64,000 nucleotides of DNA from Spirosoma terrae (GCF_010435915.1 NZ_JAAFZH010000009.1:213393-277392); one strand, 5' to 3'. Counted from the stretch's first letter, positions 27,001 to 35,762 are shown. Translations and numbers: made by a program. Notes: generated by a model not told the origin, from the sequence alone.

Positions 27001-27350
27001 TGATTCACATCTTCTTTCAACGTAATGATTAGCGTTGGCTGAGAACCAACCGTAACTTCCTGAGTCGTAAAACCAACCGACGAAAACACCAACGTAGCGC
27101 CAGGATTTACCTCTATCATAAACTTACCGGAGGCATCGGTAACAGTTCCCCGGCGGGTCTGTTTTTCAACAACGTTTACGCCCGGAATGGGCTGGTTTTG
27201 TTCGTCAACCACTGTCCCGCTAATCCGGGCAGCGCGGATGACCAGTCCGGCGGGCATAGTGCCAGCCCAGACGGTTTGATAAGCCGACAAGCTTATCAGC
27301 ATAAGCAGGCAAAGCAATGACCTGCTCAAGTCAATTGAGTAACGATTCAT
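24009..27350 (-). CDS. SusC/RagA-family TonB-linked outer-membrane transporter
   Basis: A 1113-residue TonB-dependent importer. After the signal peptide comes a carboxypeptidase-regulatory-like domain (ISGTVVDEQNQPIPGVNVVE to about residue 110), then a plug domain with VRGIGSINASSDPLYVIDGF and ILKDAASAAIYGSRASGGVV, the SusC signatures. A 22-strand barrel follows and ends in the aromatic-terminal NVGAKITF. It pairs with the SusD gene downstream. The unknown beta-propeller gene lies 46 bases upstream and may be in the same operon. Confidence 0.96.
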   Translation of the reverse strand: MNRYSIDLSRSLLCLLMLISLSAYQTVWAGTMPAGLVIRAARISGTVVDEQNQPIPGVNVVEKQTRRGTVTDASGKFMIEVNPGATLVFSSVGFTTQEVTVGSQPTLIITLKEDVNQLSEVVAVGYQTLRKSDVTGAIANVKARELNVTAPTVGQALVGKLAGVQVSQVSGAPYVSTKIRVRGIGSINASSDPLYVIDGFPAGNDVFINPNDIESIDILKDAASAAIYGSRASGGVVLITTKRGKDGKGKFEYEYQYGVNQLAKKVKLLNSSEFAQLMIDGRNNTYRDLVQNSGKPWTDAMFSDDNATRIAKVGNASAVSIPTEFYDFANQRLITPKYNTDWQDELYRNAPVSRHNLTFSGGNNGVRYLISGGYQNQQGIIVSTKQDRLNFRANIDGDISKKFKVGASMFVTSTNSREVQEGRFNQGPILGALIYAPTFRARDDNGNLVKNEMAAQQSAYGYQTIENPVALAMETNITRKGLRGTYNGTASYEIIPGLVAKANLGLQTFNEKYEYYLPTSLSSGNNPPYSPQAIAAATATALSVTTQNLLAEFTAMYTKQFGRHRVNGLVGYTAQKTNLDQISVSAQGFQNDAVQEITAKGADPTNFYQSSATSSAGFTGTGKLEETLLSYLARAEYNYDERYYLTAAFRTDGSSRFGPLNRWGNFPSLSAGWTISNEPFYNNWLGAASTLKLRASWGLTGNYNVGNYNYLQTMASPTGAVFGAGTIQTAFFPGPIKDQRLGWESTSQFNLGLDVGLFNNRLLLIANGYLSDSYNLLFNQPISAISGATSILTNLRNSRIRNQGVELQIDGRAISTQDFKLNLSGNISINRNKVLDMGGANMILSAGAERSYITHVTQEGQPVGSFYGFKVIGMVRQKDVDNLAADNAVYNAATQSFPAGYVLKGPARSTASTNPLRPGDLIFQDVNGDGVVNDADKQVIGSPYPKLTYGFSVNATYKDFDANIGFNGSYGNQVLDGQDYYLFNMEGSGNQYSIVKDRYRSEEQPGNGQVYRAARGGTQSNSTRLSTFYLQDGSYLRCANITLGYNLPTALVSKARVSGLRLYVNVNNAFTITKYKGYNPEVDYNNGANLTPGVDYGKYPLARGYNVGAKITF

Positions 27351-27396
27351 ATCAAGTTGTATATGGAGGTGTTTTATGGGTAAGCGACAGATAGCC

Positions 27397-28266
27397 TCAC
27401 CAGTTGAGGTTCATAAAATGCACGTTATTGGTTCGTGACGATGTGACAGCCAGTCCCGACTTAAGATCATTCAGGATGGTAAAGCCTTCCAGTTCATCCG
27501 CTTTATCCAGATCGATTTCCCGGATAACTTCCTGCTTTCCAGAAGCAATGGATTTTTTCAGATCCACGAACGTAAAACGCCAGCGCCGTCCTTCGATCTG
27601 ATTCTGAATCAGCACGAGTACATCCTTCGACGGAATCCAGTGGAGATTTTGCACCCAGGGCGAGCAGGTAAATTTTTTCACCACTACGCCTGGCTCGCTG
27701 GTTTTCTGGGCTTTCGCTAACAGAACGGGATCATACAGTCTGACTTCGTTGGCTTTATCGCCATAATCGGCCGTAGCAACGTACCACTTATTCTGGTACT
27801 GAACGTATTCGGGCCGGGTGCCCTGAATACAGGCATCATCGTCAATGGTGCTGAGCAGATTGCCATCAAGCGTGCCGGTTCGCAGTAAGCCCGCCCAGTT
27901 AACGAGATAAATAACCGCGCGCCATTTTGTGCCCTCCGGATTCATTCGGATACTATTTCCAATAAACGTAGGGCCGGTTTTGTTGTAGGCAATACCCGTG
28001 GGATGATTAATAACATCTTTCCCATCAACGGTCAGCCTGATTTCCTGTCCGGTATACTTCAGTACGTCCTTGTTGACGGTATAAGCACGGATCACACCGA
28101 CTTCACGGTCACCATAGAGATAGGCTTTACCAGCCTGGTAACTCACTCCCTGACAGGCCCCCAGCGAATCAATAGTTGTGGATGCAGAGAGGGTAACGGT
28201 AACATCAAACCCAGAAAAGGGTAGAATGCCAAGAATACAAACAACAACGAAAAGTAGCGTCTTCAT
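27397..28266 (-). CDS. Secreted protein of unknown function, probable beta-propeller
   Basis: A 289-residue exported protein; the start at 28266 (MKTLLFVVVCILGILPFSGF) gives the best signal peptide. The mature part has repeated strand-rich blocks with tryptophans and YDP/VYL-type turns, such as AVIYLVNWAG, KWYVATADYG and NLHWIPSKDVLVLIQN, as in beta-propellers of the strictosidine-synthase or lactonase kind, though no catalytic residues can be assigned. It is the first gene of the leftward unit with SusC and SusD, 257 bases downstream of lacI. Confidence 0.75.
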   Translation of the reverse strand: MKTLLFVVVCILGILPFSGFDVTVTLSASTTIDSLGACQGVSYQAGKAYLYGDREVGVIRAYTVNKDVLKYTGQEIRLTVDGKDVINHPTGIAYNKTGPTFIGNSIRMNPEGTKWRAVIYLVNWAGLLRTGTLDGNLLSTIDDDACIQGTRPEYVQYQNKWYVATADYGDKANEVRLYDPVLLAKAQKTSEPGVVVKKFTCSPWVQNLHWIPSKDVLVLIQNQIEGRRWRFTFVDLKKSIASGKQEVIREIDLDKADELEGFTILNDLKSGLAVTSSRTNNVHFMNLNW

Positions 28267-28431
28267 GAGCATCAGTTCATACCCAATCAAACACGCACCA
28301 ACCACCACCAATCAATTGACTTTCAGAATAATACGTATTAAATTTCAAAATAGGCTTCATAGGTCATTTTCAAAACACAAAAGAAGCCCGCAAACATTAC
28401 CAGAGTTTTATTCTACCGTTGTCTAGCTGTT

Positions 28432-28445
28432 ATTAATCGGTTAAT
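28432..28445. promoter_or_regulatory. Possible LacI-type operator (ATTAATCGGTTAAT)
   Basis: A 14-base near-palindrome with the central CG typical of LacI-family operators, one pair mismatched. It lies 166 bases upstream of the beta-propeller gene that leads the leftward susCD unit. It differs from the 29624-29667 operator, so assignment to that LacI is uncertain. Confidence 0.3.
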
Positions 28446-28523
28446 CTTTTTGAAGAAAAGTTAACACAACGTACTTGATTCGGTGGCTGGTCCAACGCCA
28501 TTACGTAATAATACCATTTACGG

Positions 28524-29561
28524 TTAAACCCGATTATCGGGGTTACGAACGGTCGATCCTCTTACAATAAGCTGGGTGCCCAGCACAACCGTACGCGGTG
28601 GCTTATTTTCTTCTTTATCCAGTAATTGCTCCATTAATAAATTGGCGGCTTCCTGCCCGATTTCGCTGACAGGTTGCCCGATGGTAGTCAACCCTGGCTC
28701 GATATGCGCCGAAATAGGATCGTTACTAAAACCCACAATAGCAATATCGTCGGGAATACGTAGCCCTCTGGCTTTGATCACGTCGAGTGCTTCAATGGCG
28801 GTTGGATCATTGATCGCAAACAGCGCATCGGGCGGCTGGGGCAGATTAAGCAAATGATTGACGTAAATATTAGCCTTCTCCAGCGTCAGGTCGTACGAAA
28901 TCACCAGCTCCGGTTCTTCAGGAATACCATACTGACGTAGCGCATCGCGATACCCATTGAGTCGACTGCGGCTGTTTGGCAAACTATCTGGACCCGCCAG
29001 GTGCGCAATACGTCGGCGGCCTGTCTGAATCAGATGTTCAACCGCTTTGAAGGCCCCGTCATAATCATCGACCGTCACTTTCGATACGTTCATATCCTCG
29101 CAGACACGGTTGAAAAACACGACCGGAACACCTTTCCGCTGAAAAACCCGGAAATGATCGAAGTTGCGCGTTTCCTTGGTGTGCGACACAATAAGCCCAT
29201 CTACCCGACTGGCCAGCAACGCCTTCGCATTATTCACTTCCGTTTCGTACGACTCATTGGAATGACAGATCACGACGTTATAGCCCGCTTCGGCCAGTAC
29301 TTCCTGCGCCCCGATAATCACTTTCGGAAAGAAAAAGCTGATAAACTCAGGGACCATAATACCAACCGTTCGGGTCTGGTTAGTCAGGAGTGAAATAGCC
29401 AGCTGATTCCGCTGATAATCCAGTTGTTCGGCCAGCTCCAGCACCCGCTGACGCGTTTTTTCATTTACGTTCGGATGCCCGGTCAACGCCCGCGACACCG
29501 TCGACTTTGAAATATCCAGCTGTTTGGCAATATCGATAATGGTTGTCAGATGTCGGCTCAT
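28524..29561 (-). CDS. LacI-family transcriptional regulator (first)
   Basis: A 345-residue regulator. The N-terminal helix-turn-helix IIDIAKQLDISKSTVSRALT and the hinge-helix residues (LLTNQTRTVGI) are standard, followed by a periplasmic-binding-protein-like effector domain with DGLIVSHT, VPVVFFNR and PDALFAINDPTAIEAL. It is divergent from the second SusC gene with a perfect 44-bp palindrome in between, and it lies upstream of the leftward propeller-susC-susD unit, so it is positioned to control both utilisation loci and itself. The ligand is probably a sugar phosphate or oligosaccharide. Confidence 0.95.
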   Translation of the reverse strand: MSRHLTTIIDIAKQLDISKSTVSRALTGHPNVNEKTRQRVLELAEQLDYQRNQLAISLLTNQTRTVGIMVPEFISFFFPKVIIGAQEVLAEAGYNVVICHSNESYETEVNNAKALLASRVDGLIVSHTKETRNFDHFRVFQRKGVPVVFFNRVCEDMNVSKVTVDDYDGAFKAVEHLIQTGRRRIAHLAGPDSLPNSRSRLNGYRDALRQYGIPEEPELVISYDLTLEKANIYVNHLLNLPQPPDALFAINDPTAIEALDVIKARGLRIPDDIAIVGFSNDPISAHIEPGLTTIGQPVSEIGQEAANLLMEQLLDKEENKPPRTVVLGTQLIVRGSTVRNPDNRV

Positions 29562-29623
29562 AAAATTGTACTTTTCCTAAACAACTACGTAACACTCCGT
29601 TAATATTACAAATAAGGCGCTCC

Positions 29624-29667
29624 TTTTTGGGAACATTCCCAATTTAAATTGGGAATGTTCCCAAAAA
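29624..29667. promoter_or_regulatory. Double operator: perfect 44-bp palindrome
   Basis: Two 14-base near-palindromic half units, TGGGAACATTCCCA and its reverse complement, are joined by ATTTAAAT and flanked by T5/A5, together making an exact 44-bp palindrome. Each unit has the size and symmetry of a LacI-family operator. It is centred in the divergent gap between lacI (63 bases from its start) and susC (171 bases). Confidence 0.8.
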
Positions 29668-29837
29668 AATAATCAAAGTTTTCCTTGACAAAAGGCACTT
29701 ATAGCATCAACTTCAATAAAAAGTCGAAGATTTCATAGAAAAAAGTGGATTTACAGGCATTTCTACCGATAAATACACCTTCTGTGAAATTCATAGTACC
29801 TACCAACAAAAATATAATTATTCCTATATCTAACCTC

Positions 29838-32800
29838 ATGAAAAAACGAATACGTTTATTTCTGTGTCTGGTATTGATCGCCCTTACAGCAACAGCGAGG
29901 GTTATGGCACAGGGTCGTACGGTGAGTGGGCGCGTCGTAGGCGCAGACGGCAATGCGCTTCCGGGCGTGAGTGTTATTCTAAAGAACACGCAACGTGGTA
30001 CAACCACCAATGCAGAGGGTCGTTATTCACTCCCGAACCTACCAGCGGATGCTACGTTGACCTTCTCGTTTATCGGCTACGTATCGCAGGACGTAGCGAT
30101 TGGTAACCGCACCACATTAGACGTAACGCTTCAATCGGACGATCGCTCGCTGAACGAAGTGGTTGTGGTTGGTTACGGTACGCAGCGCAAGGTGGAAACC
30201 ACGGGTGCTATCGCTTCGGTTAAATCAACGGAACTCGTGCAAACACCCGTTGCCAACGTAGCACAGGGTCTACAGGCTCGGGTGTCGGGCGTACAGGTAA
30301 GCCAGAACACAGGAGCGCCCGGTGGTAACATCAGCGTCCGGATTCGGGGAACAAACTCCATCAACGGCAACTCCGAACCGCTCTACGTAGTGGATGGTAT
30401 CCAGATTTCTAACAGCGGAGGTATCAATGATGTCAGCCCGTTATCGACCATCAACCCCAACGATATTGAATCGGTTGAAATCCTGAAAGATGCATCAGCT
30501 TCAGCTATTTACGGTTCTCGCGCGGCCAACGGCGTTGTGCTGATTACGACCAAGCGCGGTAAAACCGGGGCTACCCGCGTTACGTTAGACAGCTATTATG
30601 GTGTGCAGAACGTCAACAAAAAGCTGGATGTATTGAACGCAGCCGAGTTTGCGCAGGTCGAAAACGAAACGTTCAAAAACAACTACTACGCCAATCCATC
30701 ATCGCTTGGTGAAGGCACTGACTGGCAGAGCATTATTTTCCGGCAAGCACCGATTCAGAGCCATCAGCTATCCATCAACGGCGGTTCGGAGAAAACGCAG
30801 ATGGCCCTCTCAGCCAACTATTTCAATCAGGACGGGATTATTATCAACTCCAACTTCAAGCGCTATTCGTTCCGCCTGAATGTCGATCACCGCCTTAGCG
30901 ACCGGGTGAAAGTAGGTACCAGTATCTTAGGGACTTATGCTATTAATTCGGGGGTCACAACGGGTAACCAGTCGATTGGCGACGCAGGCGTAGTAACTGG
31001 AACAGTACTGGGAGCGGCCATTGGTGCACCGCCTACCCTGAAACCTTACCGGGAAGATGGCACCATTTTTCCCTTCGGTGAACAGGCTAATGGCCAGTAT
31101 CGCGAAGTGATCAACCCACTGAACTATACGGAGATTCTGAACCAAACCGCCATTCGCCGGACGCTGGCCAACGTTTATGCCGATTTCAACATCCTGAAAG
31201 GTCTAACGTACCGGGCATCGTTCAACATCGACATGCAAAGCGCACTCCGCGATACGTATTCACCCCGTTCTATCGTAAACAAATCGGATCTGAACGATAA
31301 CTCGGGCAATGCGTCGAAAACCAATACCAATAACCTGGCGCTATTGCACGAAAGTATTCTGACCTACAGTACTACGTTTGCGAAAGATCATTCCCTGAAG
31401 TTTACGGGTGTATTTGCGACGCAATCGGAAAACTACAACCAGAACCAGATCAACGCGACGGGCTTCCCGAACGATGCGACGAAGAACGATGCACTCCAGT
31501 TAGCCTTGAACCGCACTGTTAGCTCCGACCGGAATAAACAACGACTCGATTCGTACCTGGGACGTATCAACTATGGTTTCAAGGACCGCTATTTTCTTGA
31601 TCTGACCGCCCGTATCGATGGGTCGAGCCGCTTTGGGGCTAACCACAAATATGGCTTATTCCCTGCGGTATCGGCTGGCTGGCGGATCATCGAAGAACCG
31701 TTTATGAAATCGGTTAGCTGGGTTTCTGATCTGAAATTACGGGCCAGCTACGGGATCACCGGAAATGCGGCTGGTATTGCTCCTTATCAATCACTGGCTA
31801 CAGTATCGGCCAATGGTAGTGATTACAACATCAACCATGTTTACGTAACGGGCATTAACCCATCGGGTATTGCCAACCCTGACCTTCGGTGGGAGCGTTC
31901 GGCTCAGACCAACATCGGTTTAGATCTGGGCATCTTAAACAACCGAATCAGCTTTATCGTCGATGTCTACAAAAAGACCACCCGAGATCTTCTCTACATA
32001 AAAACGCTGCCATTAAGCTCGGGCTACAGCACCATTACGGGTAACTTTGCCGCACTCGAAAACAAAGGGCTCGAACTGGCCGCCAACGCACGCATTCTGG
32101 ACGGTGCGCTGAAATGGAACGTATCGGCCAACGCTACGTTCAACCGCAACAAAGTACTGGATCTGGATGGCGGCACTACGCAGGAGCGTTTTGTGACAAC
32201 CTATTCGGTTTTACAGGTCGGCAGTCCGCTTGGCTTATTCAAAACCTATGTCTTCGACGGTGTTAACCAAACGGGCGAAACCGTTTTGCCGGGTTATGGC
32301 GGTACAGTCGGAAGCCAGAAAGTGAAAGACCTTAATGGCGATGGCACCATTACGGCTGCCGACCAGATCATTACGGGCAACCCTAACCCGAACTTCATTT
32401 ATGGTTTCTCGACTAATCTGTCGTTCAAACGATTCGATTTCAATGCGTTTCTGTCGGGGTCGCAGGGCAACGACATTTACAACGCCAGCCGCCTGTCGTT
32501 TACGATGCCACTGGGACAGCGTAACATGCTCCAGGGCGTCGTCAATCGGTGGACGCCAACCAACCCAAACAACGAATACCCAGCTCCGGCGCAGGGCGGA
32601 CGGATGCCTATCAGCAACTACGTAGTGGAAGACGGTTCGTACCTGCGTTGTAAGAACATTACGCTGGGTTATACGCTGCCACGTATCAAAGGTATCCAGA
32701 ACATTCGGGTGTACGTAAGCGCCAATAACCTGTTCACGATTACGAACTACAGTGGTTTCGACCCCGAAGTAAACACCTATGCGGGTTCAAATACGCAGAT

Positions 32801-32867
32801 TGGTATCGACAACCTGGTTTATCCACAAGCCAAATCATTCCTGGGCGGCTTGCAGATCACATTATAA
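29838..32867 (+). CDS. SusC/RagA-family TonB-linked outer-membrane transporter (second)
   Basis: A 1009-residue importer starting at the ATG at 29838 (MKKRIRLFLCLVLIALTATA, signal peptide). It has the carboxypeptidase-regulatory-like domain (RTVSGRVVGADGNALPGVSV), the plug with VRIRGTNSINGNSEPLYVVD and LKDASASAIYGSRAANG, and the barrel ending GGLQITL. It pairs with the SusD gene 100 bases downstream, separated by a 27-bp hairpin. The LacI double operator lies upstream. Confidence 0.96.
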   Translation: MKKRIRLFLCLVLIALTATARVMAQGRTVSGRVVGADGNALPGVSVILKNTQRGTTTNAEGRYSLPNLPADATLTFSFIGYVSQDVAIGNRTTLDVTLQSDDRSLNEVVVVGYGTQRKVETTGAIASVKSTELVQTPVANVAQGLQARVSGVQVSQNTGAPGGNISVRIRGTNSINGNSEPLYVVDGIQISNSGGINDVSPLSTINPNDIESVEILKDASASAIYGSRAANGVVLITTKRGKTGATRVTLDSYYGVQNVNKKLDVLNAAEFAQVENETFKNNYYANPSSLGEGTDWQSIIFRQAPIQSHQLSINGGSEKTQMALSANYFNQDGIIINSNFKRYSFRLNVDHRLSDRVKVGTSILGTYAINSGVTTGNQSIGDAGVVTGTVLGAAIGAPPTLKPYREDGTIFPFGEQANGQYREVINPLNYTEILNQTAIRRTLANVYADFNILKGLTYRASFNIDMQSALRDTYSPRSIVNKSDLNDNSGNASKTNTNNLALLHESILTYSTTFAKDHSLKFTGVFATQSENYNQNQINATGFPNDATKNDALQLALNRTVSSDRNKQRLDSYLGRINYGFKDRYFLDLTARIDGSSRFGANHKYGLFPAVSAGWRIIEEPFMKSVSWVSDLKLRASYGITGNAAGIAPYQSLATVSANGSDYNINHVYVTGINPSGIANPDLRWERSAQTNIGLDLGILNNRISFIVDVYKKTTRDLLYIKTLPLSSGYSTITGNFAALENKGLELAANARILDGALKWNVSANATFNRNKVLDLDGGTTQERFVTTYSVLQVGSPLGLFKTYVFDGVNQTGETVLPGYGGTVGSQKVKDLNGDGTITAADQIITGNPNPNFIYGFSTNLSFKRFDFNAFLSGSQGNDIYNASRLSFTMPLGQRNMLQGVVNRWTPTNPNNEYPAPAQGGRMPISNYVVEDGSYLRCKNITLGYTLPRIKGIQNIRVYVSANNLFTITNYSGFDPEVNTYAGSNTQIGIDNLVYPQAKSFLGGLQITL

Positions 32868-32873
32868 TGATTG

Positions 32874-32960
32874 AATGATAGAGTGATTGACTGATAGAAT
32901 AGCTTACGCGCACCTTCGATTCTTCATTCAATCATTCTATCAGTCAATCACTCTATCATT
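32874..32960. repeat. 27-bp perfect inverted repeat between susC and susD
   Basis: Arms 32874-32900 and 32934-32960 are perfect reverse complements with a 33-base loop. The arms are themselves built from ATTGAATGATAG- and GTGATTGACTGATAG-like words. It starts 6 bases after the susC stop and ends 7 bases before the susD start. Confidence 0.85.
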
Positions 32961-32967
32961 GAGCAAC

Positions 32968-34443
32968 ATGAAAAAGATACTCATTCCTATACTCGCAGCC
33001 TTCTGTCTGGCAAGCTGCACACTGGACGAAACCATTTACTCGTCTATTTATACCGAAGCATTCTACAAAACGGCTGCTGATGCCGAAAAAGGGCTGATCG
33101 CGGCCTACGACCCACTCGCCGATATGTGTGGCGGTCCTGCCCTGACACTCGTGGGTGATTTCAGCGATGATCAAACCTATCCGCGTGGTGTGGTAGGCCG
33201 AAACACGCTAACCCTGTTTTCCTACGATGTCAACTACACCGTTCAGAAAAGCAACGGACGTACCAACGAATCGCCCCAGCAGATCTGGCAATCGGGCTAC
33301 GACGGCATCGAGAAGGCTAACTGGATTATTGCCAAAGTTCCAGCCGCCAACATGGATGAAACACGCAAGAAACAAATCCTTGGCGAAGCGTATTTCCTCC
33401 GTGCCTTTTACCTCTTTACGCTGACCAAAAACTTCGGTGATGTCCCCATCAAAACAACGCCAAGCTATTCTGAAGCTGATGCAGTAGTTGGAAAAAGCCC
33501 CAAAGCCGACGTTTACAAGCAGATTTACGCTGACCTGGATCAGGCGTTTGCAGCGGGTTTACCATCCTACCCGTCGGTCGATAAAGGTCGCCCATCCAAA
33601 GAAGTAGTCAATGCACTCTACGCCAAAGCGGCTTTGTATAATGAAGACTGGGCCAAAGCGCTGGAAAAAGCACAATCCGTTCTTTCGTCGGGCAAGTATT
33701 CGCTGATGCCCGATGTACGTAACGTGTACAAATACGATCAGGAAGATGCAGCCCGGATCGAAAACATGTGGGCCTTCGAATCGGACCCCATCTCACCCGG
33801 TCGCGGTCACCAATTGGTCGGCTTATGCGGCCCTCCTGGTAGCGCTGGTGTTGATTATGCCCGTACGTCGTTTGGATCGATGTTCGCTTATATGTCGTTC
33901 TTCAACTCATTCAACCCGGCCGATAAACGTCGGCAGTTACTCGACACTACGTATGTTGACCGTAGTGGCAAAACCGTCGCTCAGCGCAATATTACGCCTA
34001 TTACAACGGACGGTGTACTGATCAAAAAATACCAGGACCCCAATTCTACGCAGGGCAATATTGCCAACATCCCCATTCTGCGGCTGCCTGATACGTATCT
34101 GATTGCTGCCGAAGCCGAAGCACGCTTAAACGGAGCTACACCAGCGGCCTATGGCTACATCAACACGGTACGGAAACGGGCTGGTTTGCCTGACCTGCAA
34201 ACGGGATTAGGCAAGGATGCTTTCATTGATGCCGTTATTCAGGAACGCGCCTGGGAATTCTTTGCGGAAGGCGATCGCTGGTACGACCTGACGCGTACTG
34301 GTAAATACCTGACCGTAATTCCAAAAGCCGTCAACAGCGTGTATCCATCGCGCCCGGTTACGGCCAAAAACAAGTATTTCCCAATTCCGCAGGATGAGCT
34401 GAACGCAAACCTGAAACTGCAACAGAATCCAGACTGGAAATAA
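32968..34443 (+). CDS. SusD/RagB-family outer-membrane glycan-binding lipoprotein (second)
   Basis: A 491-residue surface lipoprotein starting at the ATG at 32968 (MKKILIPILAAFCLASC, with the lipobox cysteine at residue 17). TPR-like helices (RKKQILGEAYFLRAFYLFTL) and the C-terminal family signature (VIQERAWEFFAEGDRWYDLT) are present. It is the partner of the SusC upstream. Together they would bind and import the glycan degraded by the enzymes that follow. Confidence 0.95.
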   Translation: MKKILIPILAAFCLASCTLDETIYSSIYTEAFYKTAADAEKGLIAAYDPLADMCGGPALTLVGDFSDDQTYPRGVVGRNTLTLFSYDVNYTVQKSNGRTNESPQQIWQSGYDGIEKANWIIAKVPAANMDETRKKQILGEAYFLRAFYLFTLTKNFGDVPIKTTPSYSEADAVVGKSPKADVYKQIYADLDQAFAAGLPSYPSVDKGRPSKEVVNALYAKAALYNEDWAKALEKAQSVLSSGKYSLMPDVRNVYKYDQEDAARIENMWAFESDPISPGRGHQLVGLCGPPGSAGVDYARTSFGSMFAYMSFFNSFNPADKRRQLLDTTYVDRSGKTVAQRNITPITTDGVLIKKYQDPNSTQGNIANIPILRLPDTYLIAAEAEARLNGATPAAYGYINTVRKRAGLPDLQTGLGKDAFIDAVIQERAWEFFAEGDRWYDLTRTGKYLTVIPKAVNSVYPSRPVTAKNKYFPIPQDELNANLKLQQNPDWK

Positions 34444-34452
34444 GGAGCGTTT

Positions 34453-34518
34453 CAATAGCACGCAGATCCTTATGATTGATTAAGATCATAAAACATCATA
34501 AGAATCTGCGTGCTATTG
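34453..34518. repeat. 24-bp inverted repeat after susD
   Basis: Arms 34453-34476 and 34495-34518 pair over 24 bp with one mismatch; the outer word is CAATAGCACGCAGAT. It lies between susD and the putative FMN-carrying protein gene. No T-run follows, so termination is uncertain. Confidence 0.8.
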
Positions 34519-34536
34519 GCAATAGACAGGTTAGAC

Positions 34537-35658
34537 ATGAAACGGAGTGAGTGGTTCTTGATTGGGTTGATGCTGGCTGTTTTTTTCGGTCGATCGTATG
34601 CCTCGGCAATTGATCCCGAAAAAATACGGGAGTTTCATATCCGCGAAAACGACACAGCTTCCTACACCCTCAAACTGGTGCTGGATGATGATGGGCATCC
34701 TGTTTATTTCTTCCGAAACGTCTTTACGCCCGTGTGTCTGACGGGCGAGTGCAAACCGGTTTATATCAATTTTTACTGGGATTTGCTGGGCAATTACACG
34801 CGATACGATCTGCCGCCGAACCAGATCCTGACTAAAATGGATCATGAAGCGTTCAAACCCGAGGACTACGATAAACTCCGCGACATTCTGGCCAACTCGA
34901 ATTCATTGCTAAAAGACGTAGCGATGGATGATCTGGTTGGGAAAGGCACCGAAAACCTGGCCGATTCTGTTGATGCTAAAGCGGGTGCTACGTTGAAAAC
35001 CGTTAAAAATGAAGTCATCGACGGAGCCGTCTACACCTGTTACACACTCTGGCATCTGGCGCACGGAAACGTAGTAAATGAGATCCGCCGAATTACGGAG
35101 ACGTATCAGAACGACCAGTTACTCCATAGTTTTTTAACCAGCACCAATCACCATTATCAGTACTGGGCGATGGAACGTACCATGACACCAGATGGCGATG
35201 TCTACCCTGGTTTTACGTCCGACATTCAGAAAATCGTTCAGGGTAAAAACCTGTTCACGGCTCGCTTCGCGCTACAAAAACTGTCGAATCAGTTCTTTCA
35301 GACCGACGCCCGGCAAACATGGCTGTGGGATACGTATCAGCAAGCCAGCTACCCATTTCAGATCGCCATTTTAAAAAAGCTGACCACCATACCCGTTCGG
35401 CCGAAGCTAGCCGAAGCAATCGTGCAGCAACTGCCCAAAGCGAATCAGGAGCAATCGACGATGCTAACAAAGCTACTGGCTCAACAACCTCAATTACCCG
35501 AAAAAGCACAGATTCAGCTGGCTCGCCAGATCCATAGCCCAGGCTCAGAGCAGGCCACGGCCATTTATCAGTTACTCAAAAAGCTAAAACCGACAAATCA
35601 GGAAGTTCTGGCGCAGCTGAAGACCTTTGAGCGAACAATAAGCCCAATAGCAAAGTGA
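34537..35658 (+). CDS. Exported protein with putative FMN-attachment motif
   Basis: A 373-residue exported protein beginning MKRSEWFLIGLMLAVFFGRS (signal peptide). I do not recognise a named family for the whole chain. A segment at residues 146-152, DAKAGAT, followed by LKTVKNEVIDGAVYTCYTLW, resembles the FMN-binding domain motif D-x-x-[S/T/A]-G-A-T in which ApbE links FMN to the threonine; here that would be T152. Two cysteines in VCLTGECKPVY could form a disulphide. The C-terminal 130 residues are alpha-helical and repeat-like. An ApbE gene is two genes downstream and a secreted FAD enzyme comes next, which supports a flavin role. Assignment is by motif and context only. Confidence 0.6.
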   Translation: MKRSEWFLIGLMLAVFFGRSYASAIDPEKIREFHIRENDTASYTLKLVLDDDGHPVYFFRNVFTPVCLTGECKPVYINFYWDLLGNYTRYDLPPNQILTKMDHEAFKPEDYDKLRDILANSNSLLKDVAMDDLVGKGTENLADSVDAKAGATLKTVKNEVIDGAVYTCYTLWHLAHGNVVNEIRRITETYQNDQLLHSFLTSTNHHYQYWAMERTMTPDGDVYPGFTSDIQKIVQGKNLFTARFALQKLSNQFFQTDARQTWLWDTYQQASYPFQIAILKKLTTIPVRPKLAEAIVQQLPKANQEQSTMLTKLLAQQPQLPEKAQIQLARQIHSPGSEQATAIYQLLKKLKPTNQEVLAQLKTFERTISPIAK

Positions 35659-35689
35659 AGAAAAATCGCCAAAAATAGTTCATGTGATT

Positions 35690-35762
35690 TTGTCATCCCG
35701 ACGGCAGGAGGGATCTTCTGTAATAGGCAACATTGAGATCCCTCCTGCCGTCGGGATGACAA
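35690..35762. repeat. 27-bp perfect inverted repeat (REP-like)
   Basis: Arms 35690-35716 and 35736-35762 are perfect reverse complements around a 19-base loop; the arm contains TGTCATCCCGACGGCAGG and GGAGGGATCT. Elements with this wording recur as dispersed intergenic repeats in Bacteroidota (from general knowledge). It is GC-rich compared with its surroundings. Confidence 0.8.
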
